From NCBI GenBank assembly GCA_030705725.1, contig JAUZPW010000002.1, positions 1 through 19,604 on the forward strand: a DNA stretch of 19,604 nt. The letters are read 5' to 3'. The notes beneath the pieces are model-generated. The model had not been told where the DNA came from, did not search any database, and saw only the letters and a list, made by a program, of their open reading frames with translations. Below, in pieces: positions 7,852 through 15,138 of the stretch (position 1 is its first letter; each line of letters opens with the position of its first letter). This DNA comes from Bacillota bacterium (GTDB lineage: Bacteria; Bacillota; Clostridia; Oscillospirales; Butyricicoccaceae). The position numbers and the translations under genes were made by a program.

Positions 7852-9008
7852 ACCAGGTAGTCTGCCTTTCAACGTCGAATTATTACCCTTTTCCCACGAG
7901 AAAACAAAATGTGATGAAAAGGCTTAAAGATTCTGAAGTTTTATATTTTGATCCACCCGTTACTATTCTGGCCCCGTTTAAAGACAAAAACGCCAGGAAG
8001 AGGATTTTCGCTTATCGCAAAGAGGGCGTAAAGGCGGAAAAAAACATCACGGTCTACGCGACGCCTCCGGTGCTTCCGTTTTACAACAAAATCCGTTTAT
8101 TAAACAGAATAAACCAATGGGCGCTGTCCAGGTTCGTGAAAAAGAAAATTAAGCTGCACTCGTTTTCGGAGCCGGTTTTATGGTGCTATTCGCCGTCGTG
8201 CTGCGATATTGCGGACAAAATACCGAAAAAGGCGCTTGTTTACGACTGCGTAGACCGCCACTCGGCTTACAAGGGGCTTATCAACAAAGCCGTTGTGGAT
8301 AAAATGGAAGAGGAGCTTGCAAAAAAAGCGGACGCTGTTTTCTGCACGGCCTCGGGACTTTACGAGACGCTTTCCGTATACAACAAAAACACCTTCCTTA
8401 TCCCGAACGGATGCGCTTACGAGCTCTTTTCCAAAGCGGCCGACGGGTCGCTCAAGGCGCCCGCTGAAATAGCGGAGCTCGGCGGGAAAAAATTCGGCTT
8501 TGTCGGGATGCTTCAGGAGTGCATTAATTACGACTGGCTCGAGGAGCTGGCGAAGACCAGCCCCGACTGGCACCTTATATTTATAGGAAGGCCGCTGCCG
8601 GGGGTCGATCTTAGCCGTTTTGAGGGTTATAAAAACGTGCATTTTCTGGGACTTAAGAAGCAGGAAGAGCTTCCGCCATACCTTTCGCATTTTGACGTCT
8701 GCCTGAATCCGTTCAGGCAGGGCGCGCTTTCAAAGGATGTGAGCCCCCTTAAGTTCTATGAATATCTGGCGACGGGAAAGCCGATAGTTACGGCGCCCGA
8801 GCCGCTGCAGGTGCTCGAATACAAGGACGTCGTTTATTTGGCGTCCTCCGGCGGAGAATTTACGGAGCAGTGCCGCAAGGCGGCCTGTGAGAACGACCCG
8901 GGCCTGAGGCACGAGCGCGTCAGGCTGGCCGGACTCTGCTCGTGGGATTCGAGAGTGCGCCTTATGGAGCAGGAGCTTAAAAAACTGGGGGTTTTCCCTT
9001 CAAACTGA
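7848..9008 (+). CDS. Glycosyltransferase, GT-B fold (TuaH-like)
   Basis: A 386-residue soluble glycosyltransferase. The N-terminal half has no clear nucleotide motif but carries VYDCVDRH (about 139-146), a hallmark of the TuaH/GT1-like group in which the acceptor domain holds a YD-x-x-D motif. The C-terminal half has PNG, KFGFVGML, a LIFIGR strand and SPLKFYEYLATGKPIV, which forms part of the donor-binding site. Likely adds a sugar to a lipid-linked or wall polysaccharide in the cytoplasm. The gene starts inside the last codon of the GT-CsaB fusion (ATGA at 7848-7851) with GAGGAG upstream, so translation is coupled and a shared pathway is probable. The donor and acceptor sugars cannot be assigned. 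TuaH itself works on teichuronic acid, but this sequence is not close enough by eye to give that name. Confidence 0.85.
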   Translation: MNQVVCLSTSNYYPFPTRKQNVMKRLKDSEVLYFDPPVTILAPFKDKNARKRIFAYRKEGVKAEKNITVYATPPVLPFYNKIRLLNRINQWALSRFVKKKIKLHSFSEPVLWCYSPSCCDIADKIPKKALVYDCVDRHSAYKGLINKAVVDKMEEELAKKADAVFCTASGLYETLSVYNKNTFLIPNGCAYELFSKAADGSLKAPAEIAELGGKKFGFVGMLQECINYDWLEELAKTSPDWHLIFIGRPLPGVDLSRFEGYKNVHFLGLKKQEELPPYLSHFDVCLNPFRQGALSKDVSPLKFYEYLATGKPIVTAPEPLQVLEYKDVVYLASSGGEFTEQCRKAACENDPGLRHERVRLAGLCSWDSRVRLMEQELKKLGVFPSN

Positions 9009-9027
9009 ACCGGGAAGTATATCTTAA

Positions 9028-10413
9028 ATGGTGGAGCTTTACGCAAAAGGCCGGGAGGCAGAGCCCGAGCTTAAAAAACAGATCAGGAATATGCTTCCGT
9101 CGGTGCTCACGGATCAGTTTTCGGCAACATGCCTCGGCATTGTCAATATTATTATGGCGGGCAACGTCTCAAGAGAGGTACTGGCGGGCGTCGGGCAGGT
9201 CGACGTTATAAACCAGGTTTTATCAAACTGCTTTATAACGCTCGCAACGGCCGGAACCGTGGTCGCGGCGCAGAATATCGGGCGGAAGGACAGGCAGAAC
9301 GCGGAAAGGGCTTTCAGGCAGGCGGCCGTTTTCGGCACGCTTTTTTTTACGGCGTTTTCGCTTTTATTTACCGCTTTGAGGCCCCAGATACTCTATCTGC
9401 TTTACGGGGGCGTCGAGCGCCGGGTTATGGAAAACGCGCTTTCTTATGCTTTCTGGTCTTTTCTGTCGCTTCCTTTTACTTTTTTATTTTCGCTTTGCGC
9501 GGGAACGCTGAGAGCCGCGGATTCCGTTAAGCTGCCGATGGCGGCTTCCATTTTAATAAACTCGACGAACATTGCGCTCGGTTTTTTTCTGATAATCGGA
9601 GTAAACGGTTCGGGAGGCTACGGGGCGTTCGGGGCCGGCATGACTATTTTCATATCGCGGCTTACGGGAATGCTTTTTCTTGTTTTTGCGATGATGCGCA
9701 AAAAATCGCCCGTCCGTCTGACGTTCGGCACGGATTTTAAGCTCGAACCGGGAATAATAAAGGAAATATTGAGCATCGGTATACCGTCGTGTATGGAGAC
9801 TTTTTTCTATTTCACCGGAAGGCTCATAATACAGGTCTATATCGCGCTGATGGGAACGGTCATGATATCGTCGAACGCGGTGCTCCAGTCGAGCATCGAT
9901 CTGTTCTGCCTTCCGCTTAACGCCTATAACACGGTTATGGTGACCCTCGTCGCGCAGAGGGCGGGCACGGGAAGCCGCAGACGGAGCGACGACGCGCTCA
10001 GGTATATCGGCAGCAGAAGCGAAAAGGCCACTTTTTGCTCGGCAATAGCGCTTTTTATTCTCGCGCCTTTTGTGTGCAGGATATTCTCATCCGACCCGGA
10101 AATAATAAAAGTTTCCGCGGCGGCTATACGCATGGTATGCCCGTTTTACCTCGCCTTAACGACCGCCTTCTGCTTCCCGATGGGGTTCCGCGGCGCGAAC
10201 GACGTCAGGTTTCCCCTTGTGGTTTCGGTTTTCGGAATGTGGGTATTCAGAGCCCTGGGGGGATATATTCTCGGAATCCGCTTCGGCATGATGCTCGGCG
10301 GGGTCGTGGCGGCGACGGGGCTCGATTGGATTTTCAGAGGAGTTATGTATTTCAGACGGATGCAAAAGGGAGACTGGCTGGAGCGGATAAATCAAACTGA
10401 ACTGGTAAAATGA
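9028..10413 (+). CDS. MATE family transporter
   Basis: A 461-residue protein with about 12 hydrophobic helices, the normal size for multidrug and toxic-compound extrusion antiporters. Visible family features include MLPSVLTDQFSATCLGIVN at the start, AAQNIGRKD after the second helix, the internal repeat beginning EILSIGIPSCMETFFYF and FPMGFRGANDVRFPL, followed by WVFRALGGY. MATE proteins export drugs, metabolites or, in distant relatives, lipid-linked sugars, driven by H+ or Na+. It starts 19 nt after the glycosyltransferase stop with GGGAAG about 11 bases before the ATG, and so is probably last in the operon from 5463. The substrate is unknown. Position next to polysaccharide genes makes an envelope substrate possible but not shown. 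No convincing terminator follows. Confidence 0.9.
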   Translation: MVELYAKGREAEPELKKQIRNMLPSVLTDQFSATCLGIVNIIMAGNVSREVLAGVGQVDVINQVLSNCFITLATAGTVVAAQNIGRKDRQNAERAFRQAAVFGTLFFTAFSLLFTALRPQILYLLYGGVERRVMENALSYAFWSFLSLPFTFLFSLCAGTLRAADSVKLPMAASILINSTNIALGFFLIIGVNGSGGYGAFGAGMTIFISRLTGMLFLVFAMMRKKSPVRLTFGTDFKLEPGIIKEILSIGIPSCMETFFYFTGRLIIQVYIALMGTVMISSNAVLQSSIDLFCLPLNAYNTVMVTLVAQRAGTGSRRRSDDALRYIGSRSEKATFCSAIALFILAPFVCRIFSSDPEIIKVSAAAIRMVCPFYLALTTAFCFPMGFRGANDVRFPLVVSVFGMWVFRALGGYILGIRFGMMLGGVVAATGLDWIFRGVMYFRRMQKGDWLERINQTELVK

Positions 10414-10459
10414 CTATTTTTTGTTAAGTTTCATTGCTTTTTTTCGTCTCTATGATAGC

Positions 10460-10488
10460 TTGTAAACGGACGGGCAATACGCTAGAAT
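10460..10488 (+). promoter_or_regulatory. Sigma-A promoter of the purine operon
   Basis: TTGTAA (10460-10465), 17-nt spacer, TAGAAT (10483-10488). Transcription start expected near 10495, giving a leader of about 150 nt before purE. No PurR-box or known purine, PRPP or ZTP riboswitch core was recognised in the leader. Confidence 0.65.
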
Positions 10489-10511
10489 AAAATTGTAATT
10501 ATATGTATTGG

Positions 10512-10570
10512 GGGATATGCAATGAGAATCCTGTCTTTCTTACCGTGCGGAATTTTCTTGAGCATGTCCT
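10512..10570 (+). promoter_or_regulatory. Foldable segment in the pur leader (candidate cis-regulatory RNA)
   Basis: GGGATATGC (10512-10520) can pair with GCATGTCCT (10562-10570), nine pairs including two G-U. Inside this, GAGAAT (10524-10529) can pair with ATTTTC (10552-10557), leaving an apical region 10530-10551. It does not match a riboswitch class I know. Pairing was done by hand, without energies. Confidence 0.35.
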
Positions 10571-10590
10571 GCCTAAAAACAAAAAAATAA
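10522..10590 (+). CDS. Possible 22-residue leader peptide upstream of purE
   Basis: A short frame from ATG 10522 to TAA 10588-10590 inside the pur leader. It has GGGGG seven bases before the ATG. The predicted peptide is hydrophobic with two cysteines (MRILSFLPCGIFLSMSC) and a Lys-rich end. It ends 13 nt before a terminator-like hairpin, the spacing one expects of a leader peptide in an attenuator. There is no run of one codon, so it does not look like classical amino-acid attenuation. It may be chance: a short frame of this size is easy to find, and the same segment can fold into a hairpin (10512-10570). Confidence 0.3.
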   Translation: MRILSFLPCGIFLSMSCLKTKK

Positions 10591-10603
10591 GTGTGCAAAA
10601 ACG

Positions 10604-10634
10604 GGGGCATCCATGCGGATGCCCCTTTGTTATT
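10604..10634 (+). terminator. Terminator-like hairpin in the purE leader (attenuator candidate)
   Basis: Perfect nine-base-pair GC-rich stem GGGGCATCC (10604-10612) / GGATGCCCC (10617-10625) with loop ATGC, followed by the short U-rich stretch TTTGTTATT. It lies after the promoter at 10460 and only a few bases before the purE ribosome site (GGGAGG 10636-10641), so it can end transcription before purE. Confidence 0.65.
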
Positions 10635-10647
10635 CGGGAGGTTTTTG

Positions 10648-11154
10648 ATGAAGGTTGCTGTTGTTATGGGCTCCGATTCGGATCTGAAGGCGCTGGAAGC
10701 GGCCTTCACGACGCTTGGAGAGCTGGGGATACCTTTTGAGGCGAGGGTAATCTCGGCGCACAGGACGCCGGATAAGGCGGCGGAATTCTCGAAAAACGCC
10801 GCGGGAAACGGCTTCGGCGTAATTATCGCGGCTGCGGGGAAGGCGGCTCATCTCGCGGGGGTTTTGGCGTCTTTTACCACGCTTCCCGTTATTGGGGTTC
10901 CGATGAAGTCCTCGACGCTCGACGGGCTTGACAGCCTTCTGTCGACGGTGCAGATGCCGAAGGGAATACCGGTTGCCTGCGTCGCGATAGACGGGGGGCA
11001 AAACGCGGCGATTCTGGCTGCTCAGATTCTTGCCTTGTCCGACGGCGCTTTGGCGGATAAGCTCGCCGCGCTTAAACGGCGGATGGCCGACGAGGTGTCT
11101 GAAAAAGACCTTGAAATATCGAATAAGTTCTCAAAAAACGCAAGTACGATTTAG
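10648..11154 (+). CDS. purE: 5-(carboxyamino)imidazole ribonucleotide mutase PurE
   Basis: A 168-residue soluble enzyme of de novo purine synthesis that gives CAIR, either from N5-CAIR (class I) or, in class II, directly from AIR and CO2. It has the phosphate-binding start VVMGSDSDL, SAHRTPDKA with the active-site His, IAAAGKAAHLAGVLAS, and DGLDSLLSTVQMPKGIPV. The AHL and bacterial VQMP motifs place it nearer class I, but the usual AHLPG is AHLAG here. The frame is open further upstream to 10591, but the start at ATG 10648 is chosen because GGGAGG lies six bases before it and the extra residues overlap the terminator hairpin and match no PurE. First gene of the operon. No purK lies nearby. 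Confidence 0.95.
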   Translation: MKVAVVMGSDSDLKALEAAFTTLGELGIPFEARVISAHRTPDKAAEFSKNAAGNGFGVIIAAAGKAAHLAGVLASFTTLPVIGVPMKSSTLDGLDSLLSTVQMPKGIPVACVAIDGGQNAAILAAQILALSDGALADKLAALKRRMADEVSEKDLEISNKFSKNASTI

Positions 11155-11290
11155 CGAAGACGAGCAGTTTTGAAAATCGCGCTGATATAAACGGGTGCGC
11201 CGCTCGCCGACAAGCGGCAGCCGCTCGCATCAACCTGATTCCGGAACCCTGGAAATAGATTTTTGCGCGCGGAAACGAATGGAGGTTAAC
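11155..11290 (+). other. 136-nt purE-purC spacer with hairpins
   Basis: Long for a gap inside this tight operon. It holds CCGCT (11200-11204) / AGCGG (11213-11217), an outer pairing GGTGCG (11194-11199) / CGCATC (11226-11231), two direct copies of GCCGCTCGC (11199-11207 and 11220-11228), and a weak TTCCGG...CCTGGAA hairpin followed by ATTTTT near 11263-11267. No well-spaced promoter was seen. It ends with GGAGG at 11281-11285, the purC ribosome site. Confidence 0.4.
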
Positions 11291-12001
11291 ATGAAAAAGC
11301 TCGGGCAGATTTACGAGGGAAAAGCAAAAAAGGTATTCAGCACGGACGTACCCGAAACCCTCATAGTCGAATACAAGGACGACGCGACGGCGTTCAACGG
11401 GCTCAAAAAAGGGACGATAGCAGGCAAGGGAGCGATAAACAACCGCGTCACAAACTATCTTATGCAGATGCTCGAAAAGAGGGGCATACCCACCCATTTT
11501 GTAAAAGAGCTTTCAGAAACCGAAACCGCCGTGAAAAAAGTAGCCATTGTTCCCATCGAGGTTATTGTGCGCAACATCGCGGCGGGCTCGCTTTCAAAAC
11601 GGCTCGGAATACCTGAAGGAACAAAGCTCAAAAGGACCGTTTTGGAATATTCGTATAAAAACGACGAGCTAGGCGACCCTATGATTAACGAGTATCACGC
11701 GCTCGCGATGGAGCTTGCCTCATATGACGAGCTCAGGAAAATTGACGAATACGCGCTTAAGATAAACGAAATCCTCGGCGCTTATCTTAAGGACATCGGC
11801 ATCGAGCTTATCGACTTTAAGCTCGAATTCGGCAGGCTCGCGGACGGGACGATTGTTCTTGCGGACGAGATCAGCCCCGATACCTGCCGGTTTTGGGACG
11901 TTAAGACCGGAGAAAAACTCGACAAGGATCGTTTCCGCCGCGATCTCGGACACGTTGAGGATGCATACAGGGAGGTTCTTCACCGCTTGATGGGAGAATA
12001 A
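11291..12001 (+). CDS. purC: Phosphoribosylaminoimidazole-succinocarboxamide synthase (SAICAR synthetase)
   Basis: A 236-residue enzyme joining CAIR and aspartate with ATP to make SAICAR. Typical bacterial length. Visible motifs: YEGKAKKVF at residues 8-16 (ATP site), the FNGLKKGTIAGKGAINN segment, EVIVRNIAAGSLSKRLGI (substrate site), DELGDPMINEYHA, and the metal-site region LIDFKLEFGR with VLADEISPDTCRFWD. The frame is open to 11195, but ATG 11291 has a perfect GGAGG five bases before it and begins at the family N-terminus. It is followed after five bases by purF. The product should act in the cytosol with the products of the flanking pur genes. Confidence 0.97.
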   Translation: MKKLGQIYEGKAKKVFSTDVPETLIVEYKDDATAFNGLKKGTIAGKGAINNRVTNYLMQMLEKRGIPTHFVKELSETETAVKKVAIVPIEVIVRNIAAGSLSKRLGIPEGTKLKRTVLEYSYKNDELGDPMINEYHALAMELASYDELRKIDEYALKINEILGAYLKDIGIELIDFKLEFGRLADGTIVLADEISPDTCRFWDVKTGEKLDKDRFRRDLGHVEDAYREVLHRLMGE

Positions 12002-12006
12002 AAGGA

Positions 12007-13455
12007 ATGAATAAGAATTTTAGGGGCATATTGGGGACGGAAAAACTGCACGAGGAGTGCGGAATATTCGGCATCTCGGTTTCCGAAAAGGACAGCTTTA
12101 ACCCGGCCCACGAAGCTTACACCGCTCTTTTCGCCCTCCAGCACAGAGGACAGGAGGCGTGCGGCATTGCCGTAAACGACAAGGGCGTAATAAGCCTCCA
12201 GAAGAATGTCGGGCTTGTGCCGGAGGTATTTGACGACGACGACCTGATTTCGCTTCCGGGCCAGTCGGCTATAGGGCATGTGCGCTATTCGACGCTCGGC
12301 AAAAACACGCGCGAAAACGCGCAGCCGATTGTTATTTCGCACATCAAGGGCAATCTCGCGATAGCGCACAACGGCGCGCTGACAAACGCCTATGAGCTTC
12401 GGGAAAAATACGAAATGGCCGGCGGAATCTTTCACACCTCAAACGACTCGGAGGTTATCGCTTACGCGATAGTTCGCGAGCGCCTTAAAACCGATTCGAT
12501 CGAGGACGCCGTAAAAAACGCCATGGGAAAAATCAAGGGAGCGTATTCTCTCGTTATTATGAGCCCGAGGAAGCTTATTGCGGTGCGCGACCCTTCGGGC
12601 TTTCGCCCGCTTTGCATCGGAAAGCTCAGCAACTCATACGTTTTCGCCTCGGAAAGCTGCGCGCTCGACGCTATCGGCGCGACCTTTTTAAGAGACGTCG
12701 AGCCCGGCGAGATAGTAGTATGCCTCGAGGGAGAGCTGACCTCGATAGAAAGCGGGATAAAAGCCAAAGAGGGACTCTGCGTTTTCGAGTATGTTTACTT
12801 CGCGCGGCCGGACAGCGTTATCGACGGGCTTTCCGTGGACGCGGCGCGCCGCGAGATGGGAAAATATCTTGCCAGAACGTATCCGGTAGACGCGGATCTT
12901 GTTTTCGGCGTGCCGGACTCCGGCCTGTCGGCGGCGCTCGGGTACGCGGAGGAGTCGGGAGTGCCCTACGGCACCGGGCTTATTAAAAACCGATATATAG
13001 GACGGACGTTCATCCAGCCCTCGCAGACGCAGCGCGAACGCGCGGTAAGCATCAAGCTGAACGTGCTTTCGTCGGCCGTAAGGGGAAAGAGGGTAGTTAT
13101 GGTCGACGACTCCATCGTCAGGGGAACGACGTCCGCAAACATTGTAAGAATGATTAGGGAGGTGGGAGCGCTGGAAGTGCATATGAGGCTTTCCTCCCCG
13201 CCGTTTAAGAACCCCTGCTATTTCGGGACGGACGTGCCGGACAGAGACATGCTGATTGCGCACAAAATGAGCGTCGAGGAGATCGGAAAGAAAATCGGGG
13301 TCGACAGCATCGGGTTTCTTCCGGTTGAGGCGTTTGAAAAAATAGAAAAAGGCTGCGGGCGCAGATTCTGCCTCGGCTGCTTCTCCGGCAAATACCCGGT
13401 TAAGGAGCCCGATGTCAGCCGGAAAAATATTTTTGAACGGAGGATCGGCGAATGA
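12007..13455 (+). CDS. purF: Amidophosphoribosyltransferase, Fe-S type with propeptide
   Basis: A 482-residue enzyme of the first committed step: PRPP and glutamine give phosphoribosylamine. The N-terminal class II glutaminase starts at Cys18 (ECGIFG), so a 17-residue propeptide must be removed to expose the catalytic Cys; LQHRGQEACGI and AHNGALTN follow. The phosphoribosyltransferase half carries VVMVDDSIVRGTT (about 363-375). Four cysteines in the positions known for the Bacillus subtilis [4Fe-4S] enzyme are present: C258 (CVFEYVYFARPD), C404 (NPCYFG) and the C455-x-x-C458 pair. So this is the oxygen-sensitive, cluster-bearing type. It begins five bases after purC, and its stop overlaps purM by four bases (ATGA). 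Confidence 0.97.
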   Translation: MNKNFRGILGTEKLHEECGIFGISVSEKDSFNPAHEAYTALFALQHRGQEACGIAVNDKGVISLQKNVGLVPEVFDDDDLISLPGQSAIGHVRYSTLGKNTRENAQPIVISHIKGNLAIAHNGALTNAYELREKYEMAGGIFHTSNDSEVIAYAIVRERLKTDSIEDAVKNAMGKIKGAYSLVIMSPRKLIAVRDPSGFRPLCIGKLSNSYVFASESCALDAIGATFLRDVEPGEIVVCLEGELTSIESGIKAKEGLCVFEYVYFARPDSVIDGLSVDAARREMGKYLARTYPVDADLVFGVPDSGLSAALGYAEESGVPYGTGLIKNRYIGRTFIQPSQTQRERAVSIKLNVLSSAVRGKRVVMVDDSIVRGTTSANIVRMIREVGALEVHMRLSSPPFKNPCYFGTDVPDRDMLIAHKMSVEEIGKKIGVDSIGFLPVEAFEKIEKGCGRRFCLGCFSGKYPVKEPDVSRKNIFERRIGE

Positions 13456-14489
13456 CACGCTCTGAAAGCGAAAGCTATAAAAAAGCGGGGGTCGACGTTA
13501 CGGCGGGTTATAACGCGGTGAAGCTTATGCGCTCGGACGTCGAAAAAACGTTCACAAAGGGAGTAATAGGTTCTATAGGCGGTTTCGGGGGACTTTTCGA
13601 GCCGGATTTTTCCGGCATGTCGAGGCCGGTTCTGGTTTCGGGCGCAGACGGGGTCGGAACGAAGCTTAAGATCGCGTTTCTTATGGACAAGCACGATACC
13701 GTGGGAATAGACTGCGTCGCGATGTGCGTGAACGATATTTTATGCTCGGGCGCGAGACCGCTTTTTTTCCTCGATTATATAGCCCTTGGAAGGCTTGACC
13801 CCTCAAAGGTTCAGCAGATCGTGAGCGGCGTGTCGGAAGGCTGCTTGCAGGCTTCCTGCGCGCTTATCGGCGGGGAAACCGCCGAAATGCCCGGTTTTTA
13901 TCCGGAAAACGAATACGACCTGGCGGGGTTTGCGGTCGGGGCGCTCGATTACAACAGCGTGATAGACGGCAAAACGGTCAGACCGGGCGACGCGCTCGTG
14001 GCGGTCTCGTCGTCGGGCGTGCATTCAAACGGCTTTTCACTGATTCGGAAGGCCTTGGACATAAATGAAAAGACGGTCGGACGCTACGAGCCGGAGCTTA
14101 AAAAAACGCTCGGCGAGGAGCTTTTGACCCCGACGAGAATATATTCAAACGCCGTAAAAGCGCTGCGCTCCGCTGTCGCGGTGAAGGCTTTATCGCATAT
14201 CACCGGGGGCGGGTTTTACGAGAACATACCGCGCATGCTGCCCGAGGGAATCTGCGCCAGAATCGAGAAAAAGGCGATGCCGCGCTCGCCGATATTCGAT
14301 ATTATCATGCGTCAGGGGAATATACCGGAGCGAGACATGTACAACACCTTTAACATGGGAGCGGGGCTTATAGCGGTTGTCGCCCCCGAGGACGCGGCGG
14401 CGGCGGTTCTGGCCTTAAACGCCGCGGGAGAGCGGGCGCACGTGATCGGCGAATGCGTGCGCGGAGAAAAAGGCGTTGAGCTTTACTGA
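13452..14489 (+). CDS. purM: Phosphoribosylformylglycinamidine cyclo-ligase (AIR synthetase)
   Basis: A 345-residue enzyme that closes the imidazole ring, turning FGAM and ATP into AIR. Standard bacterial length. Motifs in order: YKKAGVDVTAGYNAV, SGADGVGTKLKIAF, MCVNDILCSGARPLFFLDYIA, ALIGGETAEMPGFY, SSSGVHSNGFSLIRK, HITGGGFYENIPRMLP and NTFNMGAGLIAVV. These cover the ATP-binding and dimer-interface segments of the PurM/PurL superfamily. The ATG is inside the purF stop (ATGA, 13452-13455), so translation is coupled. Its substrate FGAM requires PurL, which is not encoded in this operon. Confidence 0.97.
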   Translation: MTRSESESYKKAGVDVTAGYNAVKLMRSDVEKTFTKGVIGSIGGFGGLFEPDFSGMSRPVLVSGADGVGTKLKIAFLMDKHDTVGIDCVAMCVNDILCSGARPLFFLDYIALGRLDPSKVQQIVSGVSEGCLQASCALIGGETAEMPGFYPENEYDLAGFAVGALDYNSVIDGKTVRPGDALVAVSSSGVHSNGFSLIRKALDINEKTVGRYEPELKKTLGEELLTPTRIYSNAVKALRSAVAVKALSHITGGGFYENIPRMLPEGICARIEKKAMPRSPIFDIIMRQGNIPERDMYNTFNMGAGLIAVVAPEDAAAAVLALNAAGERAHVIGECVRGEKGVELY

Positions 14490-14490
14490 T

Positions 14491-15126
14491 ATGGGGAATG
14501 GGAAAAGAATCGCCGTTCTGGTTTCGGGCGGCGGCACAAATCTTCAGGCGCTTATCGACGCGCAGAATGCCGGGAAAATAACAAACGGGCGTATAAGCGC
14601 CGTAATTTCGTCAAAACCGGGAGCTTTCGCCCTTTCACGGGCGGAGAAAGCCGGAATCCCGTCGTTTGTTATCGGGAGAAGCGAATTTCTTTCGCAGCGC
14701 GAATATGACGCGGCGCTTTGTTCGCTGCTTCGGGAAAACGGAGCCGACCTCGTGGTGCTGGCCGGGTTTATGGTCGTTTTGGGGCCGTATTTCTGCGGAT
14801 GTTTTAAGGACAGGATAATAAACGTGCATCCTTCGCTTATACCGTCTTTTTGCGGAAACGGGTTTTACGGGCTGAAGGTTCACGAAGCGGTTTTGGAACG
14901 GGGCGCAAAGGTCACGGGAGCCACGGTGCATTTCGTGAACGAAATCACGGACGGCGGCGCAATAATATTGCAGAAGGCGGTCGAGGTCAAGGCGAACGAC
15001 ACGCCTGAAAGCCTGCAAAAGAGGGTTATGAGGGAAGCGGAATGGGAGCTTCTGCCCCGCGCGGTGTCGCTTTTTTGCGAGGACAAGCTCAGAATCGAAG
15101 GTCAGAAGGTTAATATTTTATTATAA
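14491..15126 (+). CDS. purN: Phosphoribosylglycinamide formyltransferase (10-formyl-THF dependent)
   Basis: GAR transformylase of 211 residues by the start used here. N-terminal VLVSGGGTNLQALID binds the substrate phosphate; the catalytic triad is present as N111 and H113 in INVHPSLIPSF and D154 in EITDGGAII. HFVNEITDGG and the LQKAVEV stretch are also typical. Two starts are possible: TTG 14476, which overlaps the purM end and has GGAG nine bases upstream, and ATG 14491, just after the purM stop. I prefer ATG because the conserved N-terminus begins only five residues later; the ribosome site is weak for ATG, so the TTG start stays open. The substrate GAR is made by PurD, encoded two genes downstream. 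Confidence 0.95.
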   Translation: MGNGKRIAVLVSGGGTNLQALIDAQNAGKITNGRISAVISSKPGAFALSRAEKAGIPSFVIGRSEFLSQREYDAALCSLLRENGADLVVLAGFMVVLGPYFCGCFKDRIINVHPSLIPSFCGNGFYGLKVHEAVLERGAKVTGATVHFVNEITDGGAIILQKAVEVKANDTPESLQKRVMREAEWELLPRAVSLFCEDKLRIEGQKVNILL

Positions 15127-15138
15127 GAGGTGGAGAGC

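Noticed and set aside
10407..10450. Terminator after the MATE gene
   Set aside because: Only a five-base AATGA/TCATT pairing with a long AT loop before a T run; too weak to call.
10495..10640. Known riboswitch (purine, PRPP/ykkC, ZTP/pfl) in the pur leader
   Set aside because: None of the conserved core sequences I know for these classes is present, so I report only an unassigned structured leader.
10591..10647. Upstream extension of the purE frame (19 extra codons)
   Set aside because: It runs through the terminator hairpin, has no good ribosome site, and family PurE proteins begin at the ATG at 10648, which has GGGAGG in place.
11170..11191. Internal promoter between purE and purC (TTGAAA ... 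TATAAA)
   Set aside because: The spacer is only 10 nt, far from the required 16-18.
11195..11290. Upstream extension of the purC frame (32 extra codons)
   Set aside because: The extra residues are unlike any PurC, and GGAGG sits five bases before the ATG at 11291.
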